Below, one piece after another: positions 1 to 9,543 of a stretch of DNA of 64,000 bases (positions are counted from its first letter, which is position 1; each line of letters starts with the position of its first letter). Made by a program: the position numbers and the translations under genes. The DNA comes from Lewinellaceae bacterium (GTDB lineage: Bacteria > Bacteroidota > Bacteroidia > Chitinophagales > Saprospiraceae): contig JACJXZ010000011.1 in NCBI GenBank assembly GCA_020636375.1, positions 186,001 to 250,000 on the forward strand. Direction: 5' to 3'. The notes under the pieces are model-generated. The model was not told the DNA's origin and made no database searches. It saw only the letters and a list, made by a program, of their open reading frames with translations.

Positions 1-16
1 TTCTTTGGAGAAAAGA

Positions 17-3000
17 TCAACTCCCCGCCTTCACCTTCTTCACATTGTCGTCCGGAATCCGGTCGATAAGGTAGTAGTTCGGGTCGATACCCGCTTCGTA
101 GGGCAATTCATCGACAATGATCGTGAATTTCGGATCAGGTTCCGTAATCAGGTGGCGTTCCCAGTAAAGCGCCTCGCCTCGTTTTTTCCCCTCCGCCGGC
201 TCGGCATAAACACCAATGTCGATCCAGTCATTGATCGGTACAGGCGTTTCTGCTCCCAGGGTATCCGCCCGGAACTTGCCGGTATGCACATCAAATGATA
301 CTTCATATTTACCGTTGTCCAACTTCCGGTAAACAGGGTCGCCCATGCGGTTATCAAACAAGGTAATGGTTTCGAACAGGTCAGTGATCAGGTATTGCAG
401 GGAATCCGGGGTATGCGCCCGGAAGGCGCCCACCAGGTGATGGGAAGTGGGATAGGGGGGGGCGTTATAGGCAAAGGAGTCGATCATCGTGCGCAGGGCC
501 GCATTTACATTTTCCTCCCCGATCATCTCCTTAAGGTAGTACATCGCTACGCTGCCTTTGCGGTAATGGATATACCCCTGGCCGGGATAGACTTCCATCA
601 GCGGCTTTTCGCGTTCCGTTTCGCTGCCGCGCCCGCGCAGGTAGCGGTCCATCTCGTAGCGAAGGAACTTCTGCATCTGCTCCCGGCCGTACTCCTTTTC
701 CATGACCATCAAAGCGGAATATTGCGACATGGTTTCCGAGAGCAGGGTGGCGCCCTGCATCCTGGCGCCGATAACCTGGTGGGCCCACCACTGGTGGGCC
801 ATTTCGTGAGCAACGACGTAAAATACCATGTCGATGTCTTCTTCGTCTTCGATCTGAGCGATAAAGCCGATGCCTTCGGAATAAGGCATCGTTCCCGGGA
901 AAGCCTGGGCAAAGCTGGCATACCGGGGGAATTCGATAATGCGCGCCTGCCTGTGCGTATAAGGCGAGAAGTTCTGCGTATAATATTCCAGCGACCGTCG
1001 GATCGACCGCAGCATGTTCTCTACATTGTATTCATGACCCTGGTGGTAATACACCTCCAGCTTTACTCCGTTCCATTCTTCCCGCGCCACTTCGTAATCG
1101 GCGGAAATGAAAGAGTAAAAATTAAGGGAAGGATGGTCCAGTTGGTAATGAAAATAACGGCGGCCACCCTCTTCCCACTCTTTGAGCAGGCTGCCCGGGG
1201 CTACGGCGAGCTGATCTTTGGAGGTGCTAATTACGGTTTCCATGGTGATCCAGTCCGAATTGGCGTCCAGGTAATGCCGCCGGCAATTATCCGAACAATG
1301 GCGCTCGAGCGGGGGGACAACCTCCTGCTCCGGCAGGCCGTATTTTTTCCTGTACCGCTTTTCGCTGAGTTCACGGCTGGTCTGATACCCAAACTGCGGC
1401 GTGACATCCGTCGTGTTGAAGAAGGAACCGTTGGGCACCACCTGGGTGAACCGTACCTGGTTTTCGAAGCCTCGGGTATCGAGCTTGGCCGTGTATCGGA
1501 ATTGAATGCTGTCGCCCGGCGCCAACGCGGGATGGAACGCATAGAAGCAGACGTTCTGTTCTCCGTCGTCCCAGAGCACCTCGCCGCCTTCTATGTCAAT
1601 TTCCAGTTCTATATAGGGCAGTAAATTGACGAAGAGGGTATCTATCGGCCAGCCGCTGTTGTTGAAAAGGGTGAGTTCCCCTTTGACCTTCAGCCCTCGC
1701 TGTTCCGGGAAGATATCGATGGTGTAATCAATATCGGTAACGTAGGGGACAGCCATGTCCCGATATTGCTTGTATCGTTCTTCATAATCGGCGCTCAGCT
1801 TCCGGGCTTCTTTGGGCGTCCGGTAAGTGTTCAGCACCTGCGTATTGTAAAAGACGAATCCGGCTGCCCCCCCCCACAGGCCCACCAGGCTAAAGAAGGC
1901 AGCTTTGGAACTGGCCCTGTACCGCAGGCCGGCATTATAGCTTCGTTTGTTCCAGGCCGTATCCTTACCCCGGATCCAGAAAAAAACGGCGAACCCCACC
2001 AGAATGAGGGCAAACAGCAGCCAGTAAATGTTGAACCAGGTGATGCCGGGAACATACGGCCCGAAACCGTTCATATCCGAATAGGTGAAACTGGGCAGCG
2101 CGCCGTATCGCAGCATCAGGCTCTGAATATCGAGGGGCGTCCAGATGAAAACGTTGGCGATCAGAAAGGCGACAACCACGAAGTAAGCCAGATACTTGTT
2201 GTTGACCAGGGTGTGTATCAGTATGGAGATCACGGCAATAAAGGCAAAACGGAAAAAGTCGATCACCAGCATCTCCGAAAAATAGACGCCTGGTTCATAA
2301 TTGGTGTAGCCCATCAGGGTTTGGCCGGTGATGCCGGCTAAAACGGCCAACAACTGCAATACGATGATGATGCCGGCCATGGCCAGCATTTTGGATACTG
2401 CCGGCACCCATGTAGGGTAGGGCAGCGCGTCGTATATCTCATCCACCCTGGCATCCCGCTCTTTCCAGATCAGGGCGCCGGAGAAGAAGATGATGATGCC
2501 TATGGTGAACAGGTACATCGTGCCCTGTATGGTGCTGATCACGTTGTACGTCACCGGATACAGGGTTAGCCCGTAGGCGTCTTTTGCTCCGGAAAGGGCG
2601 AAGCTCATATTCAGTACCCCAAAAAGGAGGATCACCAGAAAAGGCACGCTCCTGACGATGCCGAGGAAGTCAACTTTTGCCTGGCTGGCCACCTGTTTCA
2701 GCGCGCTGGTTGTTCCGGTTGACAGGTTCACCCGGGGTGCCGCGCCCAGCGTTGCGGGAACGGCCTCCATCTCCACTTCTTCCTCCGTATCTTTTTGCTT
2801 TCGCCGGCGCCGGCGGGCCGAAAAGGAAAATCGGAAGTAGGCACCGAGCCAGATCAAAGCTCCCACGCCCACCCAGATCAGGCGGTTGAGCAGCAACATT
2901 CCTTCCAGGCCCAGTACCTGGGTGTTTTTCTCCGCCACCGTCCAGTATTTGGCAATGAGGTTGAAGGTATTCAGGGCAAAAGGGTCGGCCAGCATGGCCA

Positions 3001-3610
3001 GGCGCTCGTTGTCCAGGTCGGAGGTCAGCGTCAGGGCGGTGGCATAAGCCACCAGTATGCCGAGGGCGCCGATGAAAGAGGCAATGCTGCTGCGGCTGAG
3101 CACTGCGATGGAAAAAATAATGGCAGCGATCAGGAAGGTGTTAGGCAATCCAAAAATCAGGAATCCATTGAGATGCGCACCCCAGTATACCGGGCCCACT
3201 TGGCCGGCTTCCAGCCAGGGCACCAGCCCACCGAGCAACAGGGCCAGCGAGACTCCCAGGAGAGGAATACAGGCAACGATCACTGCCCCCAAAAAACGGC
3301 CCGCCAGATAGGAGCGCTTCCGGATAGGAGTAGAAAATATGATTTCGTGCGTGTTGTAGCTGAAATCCCGCAGGGCCGCCGCCTGGGCAAAGGCCGTGGT
3401 CATCAGTAAAATGATGATGGACATGTTGGCGTACATGCCCATAACGACAAACGGCGCATTCTTGTGTATACTGCCGTAGGACTGCCCGATGGTCACATCG
3501 TCGCTCGTCACGGCGAAGAATACCAACAGGGTGTTGATCAGCAAAAAGACGTACACCATCGGGCGGCGCATCCAGTATTGTGTTTCGAAGGAGAGGATGT
3601 TGCGGAGCAT
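17..3610 (-). CDS. ABC-2 type permease fused to an M1-family metallopeptidase domain
   Basis: This 1197-residue protein joins a membrane permease to a peptidase. The first ~580 residues hold two sets of hydrophobic segments separated by a basic cytoplasmic stretch (about 265-285), as in ABC-2 permeases. From about residue 620 the protein resembles M1 aminopeptidases. It has the zinc motif HEMAH near residue 935, followed by WWAHQ, a downstream ETMSQY glutamate, and MPYSEG in place of the usual GAMEN motif. The peptidase half probably faces the periplasm. The ATPase gene just upstream (63 bp gap, same strand) is its likely partner. Such permease-peptidase fusions are known in Bacteroidota; the substrate is unknown. 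The gene ends 17 bases from the window edge and is complete. Confidence 0.9.
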   Translation of the reverse strand: MLRNILSFETQYWMRRPMVYVFLLINTLLVFFAVTSDDVTIGQSYGSIHKNAPFVVMGMYANMSIIILLMTTAFAQAAALRDFSYNTHEIIFSTPIRKRSYLAGRFLGAVIVACIPLLGVSLALLLGGLVPWLEAGQVGPVYWGAHLNGFLIFGLPNTFLIAAIIFSIAVLSRSSIASFIGALGILVAYATALTLTSDLDNERLAMLADPFALNTFNLIAKYWTVAEKNTQVLGLEGMLLLNRLIWVGVGALIWLGAYFRFSFSARRRRRKQKDTEEEVEMEAVPATLGAAPRVNLSTGTTSALKQVASQAKVDFLGIVRSVPFLVILLFGVLNMSFALSGAKDAYGLTLYPVTYNVISTIQGTMYLFTIGIIIFFSGALIWKERDARVDEIYDALPYPTWVPAVSKMLAMAGIIIVLQLLAVLAGITGQTLMGYTNYEPGVYFSEMLVIDFFRFAFIAVISILIHTLVNNKYLAYFVVVAFLIANVFIWTPLDIQSLMLRYGALPSFTYSDMNGFGPYVPGITWFNIYWLLFALILVGFAVFFWIRGKDTAWNKRSYNAGLRYRASSKAAFFSLVGLWGGAAGFVFYNTQVLNTYRTPKEARKLSADYEERYKQYRDMAVPYVTDIDYTIDIFPEQRGLKVKGELTLFNNSGWPIDTLFVNLLPYIELEIDIEGGEVLWDDGEQNVCFYAFHPALAPGDSIQFRYTAKLDTRGFENQVRFTQVVPNGSFFNTTDVTPQFGYQTSRELSEKRYRKKYGLPEQEVVPPLERHCSDNCRRHYLDANSDWITMETVISTSKDQLAVAPGSLLKEWEEGGRRYFHYQLDHPSLNFYSFISADYEVAREEWNGVKLEVYYHQGHEYNVENMLRSIRRSLEYYTQNFSPYTHRQARIIEFPRYASFAQAFPGTMPYSEGIGFIAQIEDEEDIDMVFYVVAHEMAHQWWAHQVIGARMQGATLLSETMSQYSALMVMEKEYGREQMQKFLRYEMDRYLRGRGSETEREKPLMEVYPGQGYIHYRKGSVAMYYLKEMIGEENVNAALRTMIDSFAYNAPPYPTSHHLVGAFRAHTPDSLQYLITDLFETITLFDNRMGDPVYRKLDNGKYEVSFDVHTGKFRADTLGAETPVPINDWIDIGVYAEPAEGKKRGEALYWERHLITEPDPKFTIIVDELPYEAGIDPNYYLIDRIPDDNVKKVKAGS

Positions 3611-3673
3611 GGGGAGAAGGGTTGTCTGTTGTTGGTTTGGCGGACAACGGGGAACAGGCGACGGCCAACGGAC

Positions 3674-4546
3674 TTAGTTCAGCCCGAAAATTTTGGAGAA
3701 GAAAACGTCTTCCAGGCTGGCTTCCGCCGGGGAGAAGCCGTCCTCCGGTTTTTCCTCGGCAAAGATGTGGATCAGGGGTTTGCCGCCGACCAGCTTGGTG
3801 GAGATCACCCGATACTGCTGGTTGTAGGTTTCCAGTTCCGGTTTGCTGATGGACTTTTCCCACACCCGGCCGTCGATGCTTTCCAGGGCATCATCCGGAG
3901 CGCCGGTATACAGCAGTTCTCCTTTGTTGATGATAGCCATGTTGGTGCATAGCTCCTTGACATCCTGAACGATATGGGTAGAGAGGATCACGATGACGTT
4001 TTCGCCGATCTCGGAGAGCAGGTTGTAGAAGCGGTTGCGCTCCCCGGGGTCCAGCCCGGCAGTCGGTTCGTCGACGATAACCAGGCGGGGGTTGCCGATC
4101 AGCGACTGGGCGATGCCGAACCGCTGGCGCATGCCGCCGGAGAAGCTGCTCACTGCCTTCCTGCGGTGTTCGTAGAGGTTGACGCGTTGCAGCAGGGCGC
4201 CGACCAGCTCTTTGCGCTCCCCGCGGCTGGCCACGCCTTTGAGCATGGCGATGTGGTCGAGCATGGCCTGGGCCGACACCTTGGGGTATACGCCGAACTC
4301 CTGGGGCAGGTAGCCCAGGATGCGGCGGGTTTCGCCTTTTTGCTTCAATATGTCGATATCGCCCAATTGGACGCTGCCGGAGTCGGCGTCCAGCAGGGTG
4401 GCGATGATGCGCATGAGGGTAGATTTTCCCGCCCCGTTGGGGCCCAGCAGGCCGAACATGCCGGTGGGAATGGAAAAGGTAACATCCCGGAGGGCCTGGA
4501 CGCCGTTGGGATAGGTTTTGCTGAGATGGTTGATCGTTAATTCCAT
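3674..4546 (-). CDS. ABC transporter ATP-binding protein
   Basis: This is a complete 290-residue nucleotide-binding subunit. Visible motifs in order are Walker A GPNGAGKST (about 35-43), Q-loop glutamine 82, signature SFSGGMRQR (about 134-142), Walker B LVIVDEPTAGLD (about 155-166) and the switch histidine 191. The last ~80 residues, after the NBD core, match the C-terminal extension of ABC-2 type (DrrA/NatA-like) ATPases. It lies immediately upstream of the permease-peptidase fusion in the same direction, so the two probably form one operon and one exporter-like complex. The DNA between them contains degenerate 7-nt repeats. Confidence 0.93.
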   Translation of the reverse strand: MELTINHLSKTYPNGVQALRDVTFSIPTGMFGLLGPNGAGKSTLMRIIATLLDADSGSVQLGDIDILKQKGETRRILGYLPQEFGVYPKVSAQAMLDHIAMLKGVASRGERKELVGALLQRVNLYEHRRKAVSSFSGGMRQRFGIAQSLIGNPRLVIVDEPTAGLDPGERNRFYNLLSEIGENVIVILSTHIVQDVKELCTNMAIINKGELLYTGAPDDALESIDGRVWEKSISKPELETYNQQYRVISTKLVGGKPLIHIFAEEKPEDGFSPAEASLEDVFFSKIFGLN

Positions 4547-4882
4547 GATTGTTTTGCTCTGGAAGGGATGTGCAAATTGCCTGCAATGATAATCAATACT
4601 GGATTGCGAGATGAATTCAATAGACGACGAATGCCGTTGCTTCGACGGAAGGCAGGGAATAAAGGGTTCTGCGGTCCCAAAACCTGCTGTGCCAAAAGCG
4701 AAACCAAAAGCGAGAGGCGCTTCAATTCGGCAGAAAATATGGCGAGTTGGAGGAACACACCTTGAACTTAAATCATTGATTTCCTTTTCAACATGCAGGT
4801 TTTAGTATTCGTCGATTTTTCATTTCTCCCTCTATCGCCGCATCGTTCCGCAGGCTACATTGCGTGAAATTTCAACACGTCA
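4547..4882. other. intergenic region between divergent genes
   Basis: This 336-bp gap separates the ABC ATPase gene (leftward) from the secreted propeller gene (rightward) and should hold both promoters. No clear TAnnTTTG/TTTG promoter pair, repeat or small gene was recognised. Short reading frames here have no protein-like features. Confidence 0.4.
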
Positions 4883-7075
4883 ATGTATAAAACAACCTTA
4901 CTCTTTTTGCTTTTGCTCAGCGGTGTCGTTGCCGCTCAGGATGTGAAGGTCCTCAACCTGAAATCGAACGACGTTATTTACCTGCCGACTACCGACAGGC
5001 TGTACGTTTCCACTCCGGAAGGAGAGACAAACGGCAACAGCCTTTGCGTGGTTGACCCCTACCACGGGACGATTGACACCTGTTATGCCATTGGCGGTTC
5101 GCCCGGCGCCCTGGCGGTTTCCGATGACGAAAAGTACATTTACATCGGGTTGACGGCCAGCCCGGAGATTGTCCGTTTCGACACGGACAGGCAGGCCGTC
5201 GGCCAGCGGTTTTCGCTGGGCAGCGCAAGCCCGTTCTACGGCGACAATTTTGCCGATGACATCGCCGTGGTGCCCGGTTCTCCCCTGGCCGTCGCGGTCT
5301 CCCTGATGAGCCAGCTGACTGGCCCGCGCCATACGGGAGTAGCCGTTTTTGACGACGGCGTTCAGCGGCCGCTCACCACTCCGGTGCATACCGGAAGCAA
5401 CAGCATCGCTTTCGATCCGGCCACCGGCCTGCTGTACGGCTTCAACAATGAAAGCTCGGAGTTCGGGCTGCGGAAGATGGCGGTCACAGCCGAGGGCGTG
5501 AGCATCCTGAGCGTTACCGAAGGGTTATTCGATAAGTTCGGCGACGAGATAGAATATGCGGATGGCAGGCTTTATTCCCATCTCGGGCAGGTGATCGACA
5601 TCAGCGGCGACGTGCCGGTGCTGGCCGGGCAGTTCCGTTCGGATTACAGCCTGTATAATGCCGGCCTGGCCGCGGCGCCGGATTCCAATGTGGTTTACTT
5701 TCTCAACTCCACCTACAGCCCGTGGCTGCTTTTGCAGACATTTGACAAGAATACTTACGAACTGGTGGGCCAGCGGGAGTTCCTGAACCTGGGCGGTTAC
5801 GTGTGGCGGATGGTGAGCTGGGGCGGCGAAGGAAAGCTGGCCTTCATTACTAAAGACGTCCTTTTTGAGGAGCACAACCACCTGGTGATCCTCCGCAACT
5901 GCACCTCCGCGATCGTGGAGGCTCCCGTCCTGGAGCAGGCCCCCGGCGCTTGTTTGGGAGACACGCTTGCGCTGCAGGCCGCGCCGGGCGAGGGGCCGGT
6001 TTTCTGGTCAAACGGGCAGGTGGGGCCAACCGCGCTCGTCACCACCACCGGAGAGGTTTACTATCAGGTTGCGGACGAGCAGGGCTGCCTGGGCCCGCCG
6101 TCAAATCCGGTTTCCCCCCAGTTTGACTATCTGCCGGCGCCGCCGTACGTCCTCACCCCGGGATCTCTGGCCCTCTGCCAGGGCGGACAGGTGACGCTCA
6201 CCACGCCATCCTTCCCGGGGCCTTTAGGTTTCCTCTGGAGTACCGGCGAGGCCGGCCCGGCTATTCAGGTGACAGAACCCGGCGAATACAGCGTACAGGC
6301 CCTGTCGCTCAACGGCTGCCGGAGCGAGCCCTCCGAACCGGCGGTTGTCTACAGCCTGGCCGAGCCGGCACCGCCCCAGCCCGCCATCACGGTGGACGGA
6401 GAAACGGCGTTTTGTGATAATATGCCCAGCGTGCTGCGGGCCCCCGGCGGCTACCCAGGCTATCTTTGGAATACCGGCGGCCTGTCGGCAGCCATTACCC
6501 CCTATGTGAGCGGGCTGTACAGCGTCCAGGTTCAAAACGAGGCCGGCTGCCTGAGCTTTCCTTCCGAGCCGGTAAACATAACGATAGCCTACAGCCCCCC
6601 GATCCCGGACATATTCCTTTCCGACAACAACTTTTTGTTCACCACATCTCCCTTTGACAGCCTTCAATGGCTTTTGGACGGCGAACCGATCCCCGGCGCA
6701 ACCAGCCAGGTGTTGCAGGCTGTCGAAACAGGCATTTACAGCCTGCAGGCCACCTGGGGCGGTTGTACGTCCGTTTCCAATGAACTGTATATCGTGACCT
6801 CCGGCGTTGATGAGGCCCTTGCCCGTGAACGGCCGGTACTGTTTCCCAACCCGGCGCAGGACAGGGTGTACCTTCGGCTGAACACCTCCGGGGCCAGCTC
6901 CGGAACGGCCCACATCCGCAGTGCGGACGGCCAGCTGTTAAGCCGGCAGGTATTGCTGGCCGGGCAGGAATTGCAGGAGATATACCTGAACGGCCTCCCG
7001 CCCGGGCTGTACCTCGTGGAGGCTTTTGATGCAAATGGCCGTCGGATTGCTGCGAGCCGGCTGGTGAAACAGTAA
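4883..7075 (+). CDS. secreted YncE-like beta-propeller protein with Ig-like repeats and T9SS sorting domain
   Basis: This 730-residue protein starts with a signal peptide (about residues 1-18, ending VVAAQ). Residues ~20-345 look like a seven-bladed propeller of the YncE/SMP-30 type. Residues ~350-650 hold four related ~70-residue Ig-like units, each with a tryptophan-containing LW(N/S)TG-type strand and a paired cysteine. The last ~75 residues are a type A T9SS C-terminal domain: a LFPNPAQDRVYLRL start, a central GLPPGLYLVEA segment and a terminal SRLVKQ. It is expected to be exported by Sec, then secreted or surface-anchored by the T9SS. The ligand is unknown. Confidence 0.82.
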   Translation: MYKTTLLFLLLLSGVVAAQDVKVLNLKSNDVIYLPTTDRLYVSTPEGETNGNSLCVVDPYHGTIDTCYAIGGSPGALAVSDDEKYIYIGLTASPEIVRFDTDRQAVGQRFSLGSASPFYGDNFADDIAVVPGSPLAVAVSLMSQLTGPRHTGVAVFDDGVQRPLTTPVHTGSNSIAFDPATGLLYGFNNESSEFGLRKMAVTAEGVSILSVTEGLFDKFGDEIEYADGRLYSHLGQVIDISGDVPVLAGQFRSDYSLYNAGLAAAPDSNVVYFLNSTYSPWLLLQTFDKNTYELVGQREFLNLGGYVWRMVSWGGEGKLAFITKDVLFEEHNHLVILRNCTSAIVEAPVLEQAPGACLGDTLALQAAPGEGPVFWSNGQVGPTALVTTTGEVYYQVADEQGCLGPPSNPVSPQFDYLPAPPYVLTPGSLALCQGGQVTLTTPSFPGPLGFLWSTGEAGPAIQVTEPGEYSVQALSLNGCRSEPSEPAVVYSLAEPAPPQPAITVDGETAFCDNMPSVLRAPGGYPGYLWNTGGLSAAITPYVSGLYSVQVQNEAGCLSFPSEPVNITIAYSPPIPDIFLSDNNFLFTTSPFDSLQWLLDGEPIPGATSQVLQAVETGIYSLQATWGGCTSVSNELYIVTSGVDEALARERPVLFPNPAQDRVYLRLNTSGASSGTAHIRSADGQLLSRQVLLAGQELQEIYLNGLPPGLYLVEAFDANGRRIAASRLVKQ

Positions 7076-7224
7076 TCCGCCCGCAGTTCATAATTTTTTT
7101 AAAAAAAGTTTTCAGAAACAGTAACACTTCCTCTTCCCGGGAGATAAAATAATAAACACAGAGACTAAAGAGAAAAACACCTAAAACCCTGTATAACCCC
7201 GTAATCCCATGATGAAATAGTGGA

Positions 7225-7252
7225 GGAAGCCGCCAAAAGAGGCCGGCTTCCA
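7225..7252. other. imperfect stem-loop between convergent genes
   Basis: An inverted repeat with arms GGAAGCCGCC and GGCCGGCTTCC (one-base bulge) encloses a short A-rich loop. It sits in the 349-bp gap (7076-7424) between two convergent genes, so it may act as a transcription barrier. There is no strong T-run on either side, so it is not a textbook intrinsic terminator. The rest of the gap holds a T/A run near 7090-7110, the heptamer array listed separately, and no gene. Confidence 0.35.
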
Positions 7253-7384
7253 CTGCGTATCCTTTGACAAATAAGGTGAGTGTCTATTTACCCCCCTCAG
7301 CTCTTTTCCCAAAGCAAAATTAGTTGATTAGAGAGGGTATGCCGGACGGCGCGGAATGTGCCTCCGGCTTTTTTCGTTGATAGG

Positions 7385-7405
7385 TGTCTGTTGTCTGTTG
7401 TCTGT
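7385..7405. repeat. heptamer tandem repeat (TGTCTGT x3)
   Basis: Three perfect copies of TGTCTGT lie 20 bp beyond the stop codon of the leftward porin gene. This is one of several 7-nt arrays in the window that sit just 3' of leftward genes. Confidence 0.7.
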
Positions 7406-7424
7406 TTCCGGAGCCGGCAACAGC

Positions 7425-9374
7425 TCAGTTCAAAAACCGCCACTTGATGCCCAGGCGGAACACCGCGCTGGGATGTGCATAATAAGCCGTCTGATAGAAC
7501 AGCTCGCCCGGGATCAGGGCGGCGGTGGCGTTTTCCCACCTGACGAACGCCCGGAATTTGGTGACCCGCATGCTGAAGAAGGCGTCGGCTGCCGGATAGA
7601 AGGGTACCTCCCGGCTATCCTGTAGCTGGAACTGGCCGGTGACGGGGTTATAGTAAGGAGCAAAGAAGGAATTGTTGAACCGCAGGTCGACGCCCACCCG
7701 CACATCCAGCACTTTAAACCAGTTGCCGGCGTAGTAGAGGCTGTGTTTGGAATAGATGGCCGGCAGGCGGACGAAGTCCTCCGTTGCCTGCTGGAGGGCG
7801 ACGATGTTGTCCAGGTGAAAACTGCCTACCTGAAAATCCTTTTTGAGGATCAACTGGGCGATACTGATCGGGATGCCCGTCTGGCGGGGCAGGCCGAGGG
7901 TATCGAAGTAGACGTAGTTGTTGAGCAGGTGGTAGCGGCCGGTGACCTCCAGCCGGAAGCCGGGCAGGGAATAGGTGCCCGACAGGGTAGTGGAGAGTGT
8001 TTTGTCAAAATCATTGCGGTATACCTGTTGTTCGGACAGGTTCAGGCGGTGTTCCATCAATGTAGGCGAATACAGCTGGTTGACGGCGCCCAGCGTAAGG
8101 TTGCCCACCTTCCTGAAATCGAAGAAGAGGTTGCCTTCCGCCCGGTAATCGCCGGCGTTGTCCCACAGGCCGAAATGGCCGTACAGGTTGATGCGCAGCC
8201 GTTCGTTGGGGTTGAAGCGGTATTTGCCGGTCAGGAATAAATTGTTGAGGGACGTATCGGCGCCGGCCTCTTCGATCCGGTGCAGGGTATGAATGGCGCC
8301 CACTTCGAAGAGGTCGCGCTGGTTCTTCGCCCGTTCCCGGTTGCGGCTGTCCAGCTTGAAAGTCGCGAGGCGCAGGCTGTTTTCCAGTTTGCGGTGGGTG
8401 AAATACAGGCGGGTTCCCCGCGGGTCGGGAAGGAAGGCGGGGAAGGCGCCGTAGAAGAAGGAGTCCTGCGCTTCGGCGTAGTCGTCGTGGTATTTGTAGG
8501 TGCTGTTGTTGTAGGTAGCCTGATGGGCGATGGTGTACGACCGGCGCGGGCCGCGGATGGAGTCCTGGCCGCCGCCAAACTGGTAATAATGGGTATACAT
8601 AAACTCCCGGTGCGCGTGCCGGGTGCGGGCTGTTTCCAGAAACACATCGGCCGAGCTGGGGCTGCTGAACTGCCCTTCGGTGATCGGCTCGCTCAGCAGG
8701 CCGCCGTTGTCTTCCTGCTGGATGGTATTGGCGGCAAAGCTGAAGAAACCGTCGTACCGGCCGTTCCGGCTTTCATACCACAATCCGTTGGTAAAGGCAG
8801 TGTTGCGGTTATTCTGGTTGGGATACTGGCTCTGCGTCCCGAACTGGGTAATGCGCTTGTAGTCGAGGGAAAAGTTGAGGCCGTTGGCGAAGTTGCGGCT
8901 GAACTGGGCAGTGGTGTACCCGTCGGCCTGTTCCGAGCCCAGGGTATAAGACACCAGGGAGAAGGGCCGCTCGATCCGGTAAAAGGGCATCTCTTTCCCC
9001 GTGGCCATATACAAGTCATACTGGTGCAGGCCGATGTCAAAACCCCGCCTCCAGGCCGTTTCAAAAACGATGGGCTCGTGGGCGGACCCCAGGTTGCCGA
9101 GGTGGCGATAATCCAGGTCCCGCTTCCGCACCGGGTCGTACTGGCGAAAATAATCGCCCAGGGTCGAATCCGAAAAGGGAATCTCCTGGTTGGGGTTGTC
9201 GGCGAAGAAGTAAAAAACCTCGAACGTGTCCAACTCGATCTCGTTTTGATCCCCGCTGCTCCTGCTCCCGCTTCGTTCTCTGCTCCCGGTAGGAAAGTCT
9301 CCCTGCTGGGCAGGCAGCAGGGCCGGCGCCAGCAGCGGCAGGAAGGAAAAGATGTAAGGAATGATTCGTTTCAT
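7425..9374 (-). CDS. putative outer-membrane porin (Porin_10-like)
   Basis: This 649-residue protein has a signal peptide (about residues 1-22, ending LLPAQ). A short low-complexity stretch rich in S, R and G follows, and then a long series of alternating amphipathic strands with aromatic girdles. It ends in a short beta strand with aromatic residues (FRLGIKWRFLN). Conserved features such as the early FYFFADNP segment and the DYRHLGNLGSAHEPIVFE stretch match the 'putative porin' family of Bacteroidota. It should form a beta-barrel in the outer membrane; the substrate is not evident. It is transcribed alone, with repeat arrays on both sides. Confidence 0.75.
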   Translation of the reverse strand: MKRIIPYIFSFLPLLAPALLPAQQGDFPTGSRERSGSRSSGDQNEIELDTFEVFYFFADNPNQEIPFSDSTLGDYFRQYDPVRKRDLDYRHLGNLGSAHEPIVFETAWRRGFDIGLHQYDLYMATGKEMPFYRIERPFSLVSYTLGSEQADGYTTAQFSRNFANGLNFSLDYKRITQFGTQSQYPNQNNRNTAFTNGLWYESRNGRYDGFFSFAANTIQQEDNGGLLSEPITEGQFSSPSSADVFLETARTRHAHREFMYTHYYQFGGGQDSIRGPRRSYTIAHQATYNNSTYKYHDDYAEAQDSFFYGAFPAFLPDPRGTRLYFTHRKLENSLRLATFKLDSRNRERAKNQRDLFEVGAIHTLHRIEEAGADTSLNNLFLTGKYRFNPNERLRINLYGHFGLWDNAGDYRAEGNLFFDFRKVGNLTLGAVNQLYSPTLMEHRLNLSEQQVYRNDFDKTLSTTLSGTYSLPGFRLEVTGRYHLLNNYVYFDTLGLPRQTGIPISIAQLILKKDFQVGSFHLDNIVALQQATEDFVRLPAIYSKHSLYYAGNWFKVLDVRVGVDLRFNNSFFAPYYNPVTGQFQLQDSREVPFYPAADAFFSMRVTKFRAFVRWENATAALIPGELFYQTAYYAHPSAVFRLGIKWRFLN

Positions 9375-9403
9375 AGTACTCTTTGGGGGCTATCGTACAT
9401 TCG

Positions 9404-9529
9404 TGTATAAGTGTATAGGTGTATTTGTGTATAGGGGCATTCGCAGGCAGCAGGGAAGGATAGCAACCGGCTACAATGGGCTATCCCCCATAAACACACA
9501 ACCCCATAAACACATAAACACATAAACAC
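9404..9529. repeat. two octamer arrays, opposed
   Basis: Four 8-nt units of the TGTATAAG/TGTATAGG type (9404-9435) and three perfect ATAAACAC units (9506-9529) lie at opposite ends of the 169-bp gap between two leftward genes. The two arrays are roughly reverse complements of each other (GTGTAT versus ATAAACAC), giving an inverted layout. The second lies close to the stop codon of the upstream gene. Confidence 0.6.
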
Positions 9530-9543
9530 ATCCATACACATTC

